A stretch of DNA of 64,000 bases from Paulinella micropora (Eukaryota; Cercozoa; Imbricatea; Euglyphida), in NCBI GenBank assembly GCA_009731375.1, contig BJOX01000034.1, positions 1,068,020 through 1,132,019 on the forward strand, read 5' to 3'. This document shows, piece after piece, positions 34,676 through 47,767 of this stretch; position 1 is the stretch's first letter, and every line of letters starts with the position of its first letter. The notes under the pieces are model-generated. The model ran no database searches. It was not told where the DNA came from and saw only the letters and a program-made list of their open reading frames with translations. The translations under genes were made by a program, and so were the position numbers.

Positions 34676-35268
34676 CTGGTCATGAGGGAGGAGAGAACGC
34701 AAATTCGAGTGCGAACAAGCCTAAGGTAGGAGACGAGGTACCCGCACAGCCGGACGAGGTGCAGAAGTCAATCGACGATGTGTCTAAAACAACTGTTTTT
34801 TTTCCACCCCTTTTTCAGGGGAAAACGAATACGGTAATGCATTCGTTTTCTTTGGTCTAATTCTTATGCATTTAGTGTTACAGGTGTTTGGGGTGAAGGA
34901 TTTATCCTTCCACATCGATGATGATGAGCACAAGACACGCACTCCACACAGCGTGTTGGTCACCAACATGACGCGCCATGGCTGGGTAGGTGAATCATTG
35001 AATAAAATTTGTATTGTACTTAAAATTGTTTAAACTGTTGTTTGTTTACTAGTCTAAGCCGTTACAGCCGTTCACAGAGCCTGTGTCATGTCTGGTGTTC
35101 AAAGGAGCAAAACAAGTTTCTGCAGGTACGTCTACGTTCGAGACTTATCATCACTAATAAATTGTTGCTGATAGGCTGGATCGTGGCGATCATCTGGTAC
35201 CAACGCAAGTTGAACCGACAGCTTGGAATCTACATGAAATGCACCGACTTTGAAGTCCTCGTCCTGTA
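34676..35268 (+). CDS. Small multi-exon gene carried by the TIR transposon
   Basis: Exons can be joined in phase. One follows TTACAG (about 34885): VFGVKDLSFHIDDDEHKTRT, then VLVTNMTRHGW, ending at GG|GTAGGT (about 34986). The next, after TACTAG (about 35052), reads SKPLQPFTEPVSCLVFKGAK up to GCAG|GTACGT (about 35126). The last, after GATAG (about 35174), reads GWIVAIIWYQRKLNRQLGIY, then MKCTDFEVLVL and stop (35268). An upstream exon from about 34674 (TGHEGGENANSSANKPK) is likely. The product is unrecognised; the last exon begins with a short hydrophobic patch. Confidence 0.45.
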
Positions 35269-35422
35269 ACGACAATGACGACTCTTTGGGAATATCCTTG
35301 AAGGACTATCATTTTTCAGCGGTGAGGGAAGATCTTCCATTGAAGCCCCTCCCTGCCGAATGGAAGCTTCTACCCAAGAAGGAGATTCTGTCTCATCTCA
35401 TCGAGAAAGATCAGTAAACCTA

Positions 35423-38515
<3,093 letters not shown>

Positions 38516-38549
38516 TGCCACAACGGATAATATTAGAGAGGGGAAAATG

Positions 38550-38682
38550 GAGGGGGGGGGGGGGACGGTTGTTACATTTTCAAAGTTTTTCTTGCTTATT
38601 TTCAAGTCATCTCTCTCTTTCTTGTGGTTTTCATGTTTTGTGTTTAAGTTTTTCTTCTTCTTCTTCTTCTTCTTCTTCTTCT

Positions 38683-38717
<35 letters not shown>

Positions 38718-38867
38718 TCCCTCTTCTTCTTCTTCTCCTTCTTCTCCTTCTTCTTCTTCTTCTTCTTCTTCTTCTTCTTCTTCTTCTTCTTCTTCTTCTT
38801 CTTCTTCTTCTTCTTCTCTCTCTCTCTCTTTCTCAATCTCAGTCTCTCTCTCTCTCTTTCTCTATCT

Positions 38868-38962
<95 letters not shown>

Positions 38963-38995
38963 TTTTTCTTTATTTTTTTTTTTTTTTTTTTTTTT
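38550..38995. repeat. Poly-G, (TTC)n, (TC)n and poly-T runs ending in a gap
   Basis: G-run near 38552-38564, (TTC)n from about 38649 to 38816, (TC)n 38816-38902, then more than 70 T before a 10-N gap at 38996-39005. Low complexity; no gene. Confidence 0.97.
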
Positions 38996-39029
38996 NNNNN
39001 NNNNNTTTTTGGTTACAACAATCATGATT

Positions 39030-39842
39030 TCATTATGAACAGCCTTGGAGAGACGATCCGCAGATGTCGGCCCCGGTGCACTGCAGTCTGCCGACAAGGC
39101 GCATCAGATGCAAGCTTGGTCGAAATTCACTCAAAAAGAGACTGAAGATTTGACGTCTCGGCTGGCGGCTTCTCAAGCATTAGTAGCCAGTTTTGAAGGT
39201 ACTAGTGAGATTGAGTTTGTGATTTCTTGTCGAACGACCTTGTCTGCCTCTTTTGCAGCTGCCCTTCACCAGGAAAGAGAGCGAGTTGCTTCCCTCAGCA
39301 AAACGCTTGCGCAGAGCGAGAAAAATCTCCAGATTGAAAGCAAGGAACATAACGCCGACAAAGAAAAATTAGAAAATACAAGGAAAAGGCTAGAATCAGA
39401 TCATTCAGCATTGACGAAGAAGAGAAAGCTCTTACGAGAGGACGAAAGGTAATATAAAAAGCTTGAGGCAGATTTGTGGAAGGAACAGGATGCTCATGAA
39501 CAGTACTTCCAAAAAAACATGAAAAGAAGACAAAATTGAAGGAAAAGTGCAAGAGAGAGGAAAAAAATCAAAACCCTTGAAAAGTTGGTTAAGGATCTTC
39601 AAGGTGAAGTTAATCGACTGGCAAATGCATGCCTTGATCCAATGCACCGCGCCTTCACCACCCCTGGCAGAAGCTCTCAGAATCGCACAGAGTTTTCATT
39701 GCTGCGGATGCCGCACAGCCACTCTCAAGCTCCCCCCTATATGGGAAGTCTCACATTTGCGTCGCATATGGGAAGTCCCTCGACGTTTGCGCCGCAGCTC
39801 TCACCCCAGAGATCAGCATCGCCCTTACCCCAGACTTTCGGA
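39030..39842 (+). pseudogene. Decayed coiled-coil protein gene of the TIR transposon
   Basis: After an AACAG acceptor (about 39041) the plus strand encodes a heptad-rich protein (TQKETEDLTSRLAASQALVA). An intron of about 60 nt (GTACTAG...TTTTGCAG, about 39199-39259) joins in frame to ALHQERERVASLSKTLAQSE and a long coiled coil. It then meets TAA (39449-39451), resumes in the same frame (KKLEADLWKEQDAHEQYFQK), meets TGA (39538-39540), and continues frame-shifted as VKDLQGEVNRLANACLDP to a Ser/Pro-rich end at 39842. The 5' part is lost in the poly-T tract. Function unknown. Confidence 0.5.
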
Positions 39843-40551
39843 TAAGGAATCCTGTGGCAAAATTCCTTGAGTGACACGGAAGAATTTGGGCAGCTACTGT
39901 AATTTTTTGTGTATAATAATAACAGTACACGCGTGAATCAGCGGCAGTTTTGAGAATCAGCGGCGATTTTGTAAATATGTTTCTTTGTGATTACTACTGC
40001 CCATGGACATTAGCTTATTTGTATCCTCAAGTTGGCTTTCTTTTGTTTGTTTGTTAAAACCCTGCAGCTGAAATTCAATGCTTGACTTTATCATCAATCA
40101 CCACCCCCTCTCACACGTGAAAATCACTAACGATATTTAACTAAAACCATTTTCTACAATTACCATGGAAAGCAAATCAGCAACCTTAGTGACAGTTTTT
40201 TATGTTTTTTTCTTTTTTCCCCTTTTGATAAATAGTTAGCTATATTGTTATCAACTTATTTATATTACATTAATGTATTGATGTCGGTATTATCTGCCTG
40301 CAAGATAATATTATTATAATAAAAACAAAATNNNNNNNNNNTATAAAAGCAAAATATAATTATCAAACGACAGACGGACGCTTAAACCTCTAATCATGCT
40401 TATATTTTTCGACTTAGTTTTTTTTCCCCCAACTTTAATATTCTACATCACTGATGAACTTATTGATATTGCCAAGTAGTAATAATTGATTAAATGAATC
40501 ATTTGTTAGTTTAAATTTAAATCTTATCATAAATATTAGACTATGAATAAT
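39843..40551. other. Right arm of the TIR transposon, no gene
   Basis: AT-rich non-coding sequence with a 10-N gap at 40332-40341. I see no conserved feature apart from the right TIR that follows. Confidence 0.4.
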
Positions 40552-40657
40552 CAATTTCACGATACGTGAACGGCTCCGTGAACACTAGACTAGCTGTGAA
40601 CTTCACGTACACAAAACGGCCCCGTGAACGATGACAGAGCTTAGAGCTAATCGTCCC

Positions 40658-43340
40658 CAACGATCCATGGTAACGCTTGCCCTAAAGCCAAAATCGGAAT
40701 CTGGAAGAAGGTGAGCCTTTTAGTAAACGAAGGTCAGAGAACAGGCAATGATATCCCACAGCCACAACCTGATTTCGAAAATGGCGCCAGTGAGCACAAC
40801 TTTCCAGACAGAGTCTTTGCTTTCCAAGCGTCAACCAGACGTTGACAACATGCTCACTGGTGCGAATGCAATGGCCCAACGTGCGATTCCAGAAACCGTA
40901 CATCACCACCATCCCGACCACGTCCCTTTAGCGTGTCAGCGATAAATCCAGCACTCGGCTACCGTCTACGCCAAGCGATCGTTGATGAACTTAACTACTT
41001 CGCCAACTGTGGCAAGATCATCCCTTTCTCCATGGACGCCGCCAGATTCAACAGTTCAGCTGCTGTCAACGGTGTCCTCCCCCTCAAGGAGAAACGACGC
41101 GTATGGAAGATTTTTGCTGACCTCCTTGCACCTCTGGGACACGATAGTATGAGCTTTGCATACTGTTCAGAGTCATCCATGCCTCACCTTGGTAACCAGG
41201 AACTCTTTTACGATCTCCCAACAGGCATCTTTGCCTACTCAGTTCATCGCTGCAAAGGCCCCTACCCTGTATGGTGCCTATGCGGAGGCCCCGCCAAATG
41301 CCCGTCACGTGCCATGGCCCCTCCATCACGAAGTGAGCCTGCCTTTCCCGATCATCGAGCGGTACCTCCAAGGCGACGACTTCTCGACCATAAACACCCG
41401 GGTCACCCGCGACAGGTGTTTGGTTCCAAACCTGCTCCTGTGGAAATTGCGGCAGCCGAACCTCAGTCTAGGCAAGGCCGGCGACACCGTCGTCGCCATA
41501 GACGCAAGGGCAGGAACCAAAACCCCCAGCCCCGGCATCATCCCGCACGTCCAGCCCCATGGTCGGACGTTCCCGAGAATCAACAAAATGCCACACGCCT
41601 GGCTCACCCAGTGGTCGTCCCGCGAGGTCGTTGCCAGCCTTGCACGCTCTCTCGGTCTGGCACTCACTCGACTCAGTCTCTGAACAATATGCAAAGCCGT
41701 GCCGGACAATCAAGTTTGGAGCGCTCTCCAGACTCTACTCAACTGAGGCCGCCTGACTCTGCAGCGCTTTCGACGGACAACGCATTGCCCATCTCTAACG
41801 TGGACTCCCCCAAGGAAGACCCCGCGCAAACAGATCCTAGGTTTCCTACAGAATCAGTCAACCCGGACCTCACCAGACCTCAATAAGACCAGCTCTGGGA
41901 CCTCATTCGCAATTACGAACACACTGTTCTTTCTCTTCGGTCAACACCGAATGCCAAACCGGTTACGGCCCCACGCCCGCGCTGGACTTCGGCAGAACGC
42001 GAATATCTCTCCAATTGGACTACGAACGCCATCAACGCAGGCACATGGAACTACGCCTCCGCGCAACGTATAAGGACGCTCCGCAGTCACCCAAATGGAG
42101 AACATGAGGATATCGAGAAGGATGCCAGTCCAGATACACGGATCGGCTACCTTCACTTTACAATCCCAGCCCCCTTGGTCCCTAACCAGCTTTCGACCCA
42201 AGTTTGTGACACACCCGACCCCCATGGATCGACGTCCGCGCCTCGCCCGGAAAATCACGAACTAACGCTACCCGGCATGGCCGACAATGCCTGCCGTATG
42301 CCCCCTTCTGCAACATTGAAAGAATCCAGCCCCGAGGCCACACCGCCCCCTGCGCCAACCACGTGTTCACTCCGTTGCGACGTTTTTTTACGGGCAGATG
42401 TCAACCACAGAGGTGTCACTGGCACGCTACACGCTGGCACTGACCATCGCGCTCCGGTCATCATGACCTTCTTTCATAAATTCAGAAACACGGAAACCCA
42501 CTCGGGACGACCTACACGCAAGAAGCCTATGGCGTTATGTATGGAATTCAACAGTGCCGCTACTTTCGCAATGCTAACCACTGGGAACTGACCATCGCCG
42601 CCAACCCCGAACCACTCATATGGTCATGGCAAACTCGCTACCCTCTGGTCGTTGGATGGATTCCGAAATATCTAAAGACACTGGGACCCAAAAACGAATA
42701 CTCCCCTGGTAAACAGACATCACTCCAATATGATTTGCCTCGTGCTCCCCGCATGAACCCAGCTGTCCCGACCCAAGTCGATGAAGCCGTAGCTACCATA
42801 GCGATCCTCGCAACCATGCCACTGCCCAGAGCAGACTCTACCCTATGGCTTACTACCACAGACACGAATGCTGCTTTGGAGGCAGAACTCTGCCATGCCA
42901 CATCATCCGCGCAAGCCTAACAAAGACAAACCTTCAAGCCCCGTGGGACTTGGCTATCGTCATACCACCGGCTGACCGTCCTGTGAACGTCGCGCGGGCC
43001 ATGTTCTCCCTTCGCAAGCCGTTTGCTGTGCTCGTTCCGGAAGATACCGTCGACGCTATCCCACATCGTACCCTTCTACGGACAATAGTCGATGAATGTC
43101 ACCAAATCGGATATAAAAACAATTTAGTTTGGTTTATCTTTGGCCTCCACATGGAATGGAGCTACAAATACCCTCTTGTTGCTACTTCATGCGCTCCCCA
43201 CACCGCTTAAGCGAGTCAACTTCGACACCGTCTTAAAAGAAGAACAGGAACAGCGATTGGTTTCTCACCACAGTTCCTCTCAGCGCAATTTAGGTATCAT
43301 CATCATTGGCGAAACCTTGCCATAAGATTAACCACCCCCC
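40658..43340 (+). pseudogene. X copy C, degraded protease/RT/RNase H remnants
   Basis: Continuation of copy C past the TIR transposon. 40933-41886 is Pro/Arg-rich and includes RRRLLDHK (also in copy A at about 16430). 41950-42180 matches the RT N-terminal region (SAEREYLSNWTTNAINAGTW). The RT core is deleted. 42420-42900 has RNase H-linker remnants (NPEPLIWSWQTRYPLVVGW), then PWDLAIVIPPADRPVNVARA and FSLRKPFAVLVPED, and NNLVWFIFGLHMEWSYKYPL to about 43200. The integrase is missing and the LTR follows directly. Many frame changes. Confidence 0.7.
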
Positions 43341-44279
43341 ATCACTCTCAAGTGGGTTTTACCCATCGTAATGGCTTCACCCGCCACCGCCCAGCGCTTT
43401 TCCCACTTGAACCGTCATCGTCCCTAGAAATATTACGCCATGACCGGCGTACCCATGTAAGTCCTTGGTCACCTCTTATGCCTGCAGGTGAACGATTATT
43501 CTTACCGAACTTGAACCCCTCAGTGGTTATATCGGCACGGCACACTTGGTGCTTCATTGATTCATCTTGGCTTTGTGATACCCGGCCATATTCTTACCGA
43601 ACTTGAACCCCTCAGTGGTTATATCGGCACGGCACACTTGGTGCTTCATTGATTCATCTTGGCTTTGTGATACCCGGCCACCTACTTTTCCACTGCTCAA
43701 CATCGCCTCCCGATATCACCGCTCGCTACTGCGCCTCAATTGTCCCAGTCCCGCTGCAAATCATGGATATCCGGCCCCGGCTGATCACCGTCTGCATCGC
43801 GCCAGCATAGATGCATCCTTCTTCTACCCTCCCATGGTTTAAGAGATTCACCCACCTCTCTTTCTTTTTGTAGTGAGACAACATACTTCGTTCGTTAATC
43901 ACTCATTCTGTACGCAACTCAACTCAACCGTTAGGTCTGGGGGGGGGGGGGGGGGCNNNNNNNNNNTTGATAAGACACTCTTTTTGACCGGTTCATTAGA
44001 TTCTCCTCTGCACGACGTTTCGACTTCACTAACTAGTTTCAATTTCGTTCAGAAATGATTTCAAACGATCAGTTCAATGATTCAAAGTTCTTTTTTTAGC
44101 TATTGCCATTTTTCCTGTTCGTATTACCTTTTTTCCCGATTTCCCCGTGAAACCGCTTTACGGTAACTTTGTGAACAAGCACGGAAAAACACAATATCTA
44201 ACTTGTCTTCCGTTGCCAGTCATTTTCGCCTTGAGGCTTCCCAAATCGATTTGGGAATTTTCATGTCCAACAACCCGAC
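43341..44279 (+). repeat. X LTR (third copy), left part
   Basis: Plus-strand X LTR starting near ATCACTCTCAAGTGGG. It has a private 92-bp tandem duplication (43499-43682) and a poly-G run next to a 10-N gap (43957-43966). It is interrupted at 44280 by Y1, resumes at about 61337-61408, is interrupted again by the CATATGTA element, and ends at 63083-63278. Confidence 0.75.
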
Positions 44280-44498
44280 TGTGGACATCACCCCCCGAAT
44301 TATCCGGTAAAAAACTTATTTATAGATTTCGTCTGGCCGGACACGTCTGAAATGCCAATTTGATCCTGGTCTTTTGGCGGCCTTTTTGTCTTTGCGTCAC
44401 TGAGCTAATATAACGAGACATCATTCTCTTTTTTGAGGACTGTGTTTGGTTATATTACCGACTTACTCTTCCATTGAGCTATCGTTGGGGATAGTACA
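44280..44498 (+). repeat. Y1 5' LTR
   Basis: Begins TGTGGACATCACC and ends GATAGTACA. After TT comes TGGAGTCCATAGC (44501 on), placed where a tRNA primer-binding site is expected. The primer tRNA is not identified. Confidence 0.8.
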
Positions 44499-45130
44499 TT
44501 TGGAGTCCATAGCTGAAGGCGGATTTCTTTTCTGATCTGTCGTGCAGACATCAGATAAGCACAAATTTATTTTCGCTGATCTGTCGCACAGACATCAGAC
44601 GAAAACAAACACTCCTACTCATCCTCAAACAAAAAACTTACAGACAAGCAATCAATTTGTCACAAGCTGGCATAACCTTTAGCCCTTGTGCACATTTGGC
44701 TTCTGTGTGCTCTTCTACAAGACACCAGACCACACCTACTCCACTCCCTCTTGCTGCTTGCATAAAGCCAAGTAGGACAAGTGCGAAACAAACATCAGAC
44801 AAACACACAGACAGAGGAAAAACGAGCAAAGCACTCCCACTCTCTGTTCTGAACCATTTTCCTTGCATTTTCTCTGCAGAAACCAGAGGAGATTACACTG
44901 GCATCTCTCACACAAGAGCAAGACAAATATCGAAGCACTGTCCGACGACAGACTGACTTCTACAAAACAGCTCTTTTGACCAAACTATCGTTATCTCTGT
45001 GTAGGGCCTGACGCCCCATAACTATTTCAACAGAGAAAAGGAAGAAGGAGAAGAAGGTTGCATAGAGTGATAAGAATAACAGAGGAAAAAAAGAAGAAAA
45101 AAAAAGCAGACGTGACTCTCATAACATAAG
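44499..45130 (+). other. Y1 leader
   Basis: Untranslated leader between LTR and gag. GATCTGTCG(C/T)GCAGACATCAGA-type segments recur around 44535-44600, which may be packaging or dimerisation structure. No ORF continues into gag. Confidence 0.5.
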
Positions 45131-47761
45131 ATGGAAGACGAGAATGAGCAGGCTGGTGTGACACCAACTGATTATGGTCCTAGTGAGGGAGGAGAGGAGC
45201 AGGAGACTCAGTACTCAGAAGAGAGGGGGGATAGAGATGGAGAGGAGAGAGAGGAGTATACGTATACAGCCGATGTAGAGTCGACAGGGGGGGGTAATGC
45301 ACAAGAAGCGAGTGCAGGTCAGACTGGAGGATCTCCATTGACAGAGGCAGAGAGAGAGATGGAGGATGTTGGCCAGAATATCCCAAATACATGGGAACAG
45401 TTGGCTACATATGATGATGAAGAGTCCTTCTTCCTTAACTACCCAACCTATTATAAAACACACATCTACATTCCTTACGAGAAAAGGAATAGACCAGGAC
45501 AAGGTCAAAGCAACCTCCTGATCGAAATTCCCGGCCTTGCGAAGCATCTCTTCAACAAACAGAGGTTTGAGCACGAAAGAGTGCCATTGCAGGATATCAA
45601 GTATGGCGACACTCTTACACTGTGCGACATATACGACATGTCTGCAACACTCTACGCTGCTGTGCTCGTTGCGGAATTTTATGAACGCACAAACATACAG
45701 TGGAAAAATAAACGCACAACTGCAGCATGGCTGTCTGTCTGTGGTGTCCCCACTGATATCAAGAATCTAGAAAGAAAGTTCGAAGGTAGAAACCAAAGTG
45801 GCATTGAGTTTGCCCTTGAGGCTTTTGTAACTGCCTTCACACGGGCTTACAACGAAATGTACAAAGCACTGAAAGACAACACAAGGCAACATCCTGTTTA
45901 CGAGGAGGTTGACCAGTCTTGTCAGGTGCTTGAACGCCTCACACAACTCCATAAGGGCCTCTTTGAGGGGAAGGAGCAAAAACCAACATGGAAACAATGG
46001 GCCCACACGAAGAATCACACTCTCATTAAAGGCCCTCTCACAACAATCCCAAATAATAACAGAGCTGATAAGTCTTCCATGAGAGAAAAGGCACACTTCC
46101 TCTCTAGTGCCACAGGGCTTGCACAGTTCGTGACTCATCTAGCACGACAGGTGAAAGAAGAAGAGACGAGACAGAAAGAGGAGAAGGAGCAGAAGGAGAA
46201 GATAGCTGTGGCAATGGCAGTAGCACGGGTGGCTCCACAGCCAACGGCTCCACCTACCACATCTAACCCAGCTCCCAAGAAAACAGGGGGAGGACCCTCA
46301 GGAGGAGGACCCCAAAGGGGAGGAACAGTAATTAACTTGACTGACTCCCATAAGAAAAAGCAGGCGCTGCAGGCAGCTCTAGCTAAAATCAAAATTGGGG
46401 GAGGGGGCCTTAAGCTCTATGCTATCACTGCCAATGAGGCTGACACAGAGAAGACCCTCATGACTAAGCTCAATGAGATGGACAGATGCTTCCAGCAAAA
46501 CCAGTGTGAGGTGGAGCAGGAGTATGAAGTCCTAGAACATCTCTGTGATCGATCCCTCCTTGGAGCTGGTTTTGATCGTATAACTTACGAGAAGTACAGA
46601 GGAGAGGAGGAGCTAGCAAGGAAAGGTGGACATGCAGAGATGAGTTGTACTCTGGCCATTGCTGCCCTCATTCGATACTTTAAGGCAAGTGGATACCAAC
46701 ACTTGTGCACTGGCACATTGATTGGGTTTGAAATTTTCGACTTAGTATCGGAGCAGTTGCAGTCTGTCACTCAGCTTGCATCTGTCTTAACAAATGTGGG
46801 CACCCAGTACACTCTCTTTTATAACCACAAAGCCATACTCCTATATTTCCTCAGTGCTTTGCACGTCTACAACAAAAATAAGCTCACACTGCTCATGCAA
46901 GACTGCAAAACCTTCGACAAGGTAAAGCACTTGAACTTTTTGGAGATGAGCGTCTTTGAGGCCACGACTAAGGCCGTGAGCCCAAAAATGTTGTGGACCG
47001 AAGTAATGACCGCTTGTCAGAGGCTCGACAGCCAGACAGCATCCTTGATCGGTTCTGCATCGGCTTCTGCTCAACCGCAAGCCGCACATACGCAACGATC
47101 TCTAGGAAAGCGACCAAGAGAGAACAGTCGTGAAGCTAACACACCTTGTATTCGTTGGTGGGCACGGGCACAATGCTTCAAACACACAAATAAGAAATGC
47201 CCGTACAACCACGATGTCGAGGACACCCGCATCCGAAACACACTCCTCAAGAACGTACGGTCGGACGAAACCAACACCAACACCGTCGCCGTTCTGCGCC
47301 GACTGCGCAATGATCAGGGGTGGAAATTACAGGATGTCGCGGACCATGACCACGAACTAGCTGACGCGATCAATTCTCTTTTCGCTAGAGATGATCAGAA
47401 GACGGCAGCCATAGAAGCCGCAAGTAGAGGAAGAGGTGGAACACGAGGAAGAGGAGGAGGGAGAGGAATCAATCGAGGAGGAGGAGCCCCTTTCGCACGA
47501 GGCACATACACTCGCGGGGGGGAGAGAGGATTTGTGAGAAGAGGAGGAGGAAGAGGTGTATTTCAAGGTAGAGGAGGAGGAAGATGGGTTGGCCGAGGTG
47601 GATACGGCAGCGCAGAGCGCCCGTACCACAGAGATGGGGGCTGGGCAGACGGCTCGAGCTCAAGCTCGAGTTCCTCAGCACCACAGGCCTATGCGACATC
47701 AGGCGCAACCACTACCGACACTGATGCCGACTCAGGTAACAGATTTGAGGTAGTCCAATGA
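45131..47761 (+). CDS. Y1 Gag, 876 aa
   Basis: Structural protein of the retrotransposon. It starts at ATG 45131 with an acidic N-terminus, followed by a long helical capsid-like region, a Lys/Glu-rich coiled segment (about residues 340-360), and a domain with the conserved string GYQHLCTGTLIGFEIFD, also present in Y2. Near residues 672-695 is a CCCH-type zinc finger (C-x8-C-x7-C-x3-H), replacing the CCHC knuckle usual in Ty3/gypsy Gags. The C-terminus is an RGG-box tract (47428-47620, RGRGGTRGRGGGRG and similar) and a Ser run, suited to RNA binding. It ends in TGA followed by CTA, in frame with pol. Confidence 0.85.
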   Translation: MEDENEQAGVTPTDYGPSEGGEEQETQYSEERGDRDGEEREEYTYTADVESTGGGNAQEASAGQTGGSPLTEAEREMEDVGQNIPNTWEQLATYDDEESFFLNYPTYYKTHIYIPYEKRNRPGQGQSNLLIEIPGLAKHLFNKQRFEHERVPLQDIKYGDTLTLCDIYDMSATLYAAVLVAEFYERTNIQWKNKRTTAAWLSVCGVPTDIKNLERKFEGRNQSGIEFALEAFVTAFTRAYNEMYKALKDNTRQHPVYEEVDQSCQVLERLTQLHKGLFEGKEQKPTWKQWAHTKNHTLIKGPLTTIPNNNRADKSSMREKAHFLSSATGLAQFVTHLARQVKEEETRQKEEKEQKEKIAVAMAVARVAPQPTAPPTTSNPAPKKTGGGPSGGGPQRGGTVINLTDSHKKKQALQAALAKIKIGGGGLKLYAITANEADTEKTLMTKLNEMDRCFQQNQCEVEQEYEVLEHLCDRSLLGAGFDRITYEKYRGEEELARKGGHAEMSCTLAIAALIRYFKASGYQHLCTGTLIGFEIFDLVSEQLQSVTQLASVLTNVGTQYTLFYNHKAILLYFLSALHVYNKNKLTLLMQDCKTFDKVKHLNFLEMSVFEATTKAVSPKMLWTEVMTACQRLDSQTASLIGSASASAQPQAAHTQRSLGKRPRENSREANTPCIRWWARAQCFKHTNKKCPYNHDVEDTRIRNTLLKNVRSDETNTNTVAVLRRLRNDQGWKLQDVADHDHELADAINSLFARDDQKTAAIEAASRGRGGTRGRGGGRGINRGGGAPFARGTYTRGGERGFVRRGGGRGVFQGRGGGRWVGRGGYGSAERPYHRDGGWADGSSSSSSSSAPQAYATSGATTTDTDADSGNRFEVVQ

Positions 47762-47767
47762 CTAGAG
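47759..47767 (+). promoter_or_regulatory. Putative readthrough stop UGA-CUA-GAG between gag and pol
   Basis: Gag and Pol are in the same frame, separated only by this TGA, and the frame stays open for 54 bases before the next Met-like codon. UGA followed by CUA is an established readthrough context in viruses and cellular genes. There is no ATG close to the start of the pol frame. Confidence 0.6.

Noticed and set aside
40933-41886. A 317-codon frame that could be read as an independent Pro/Arg-rich gene
   Set aside because: It contains RRRLLDHK and neighbouring blocks found in X copy A and lies between X fragments, so it is part of decayed X copy C.
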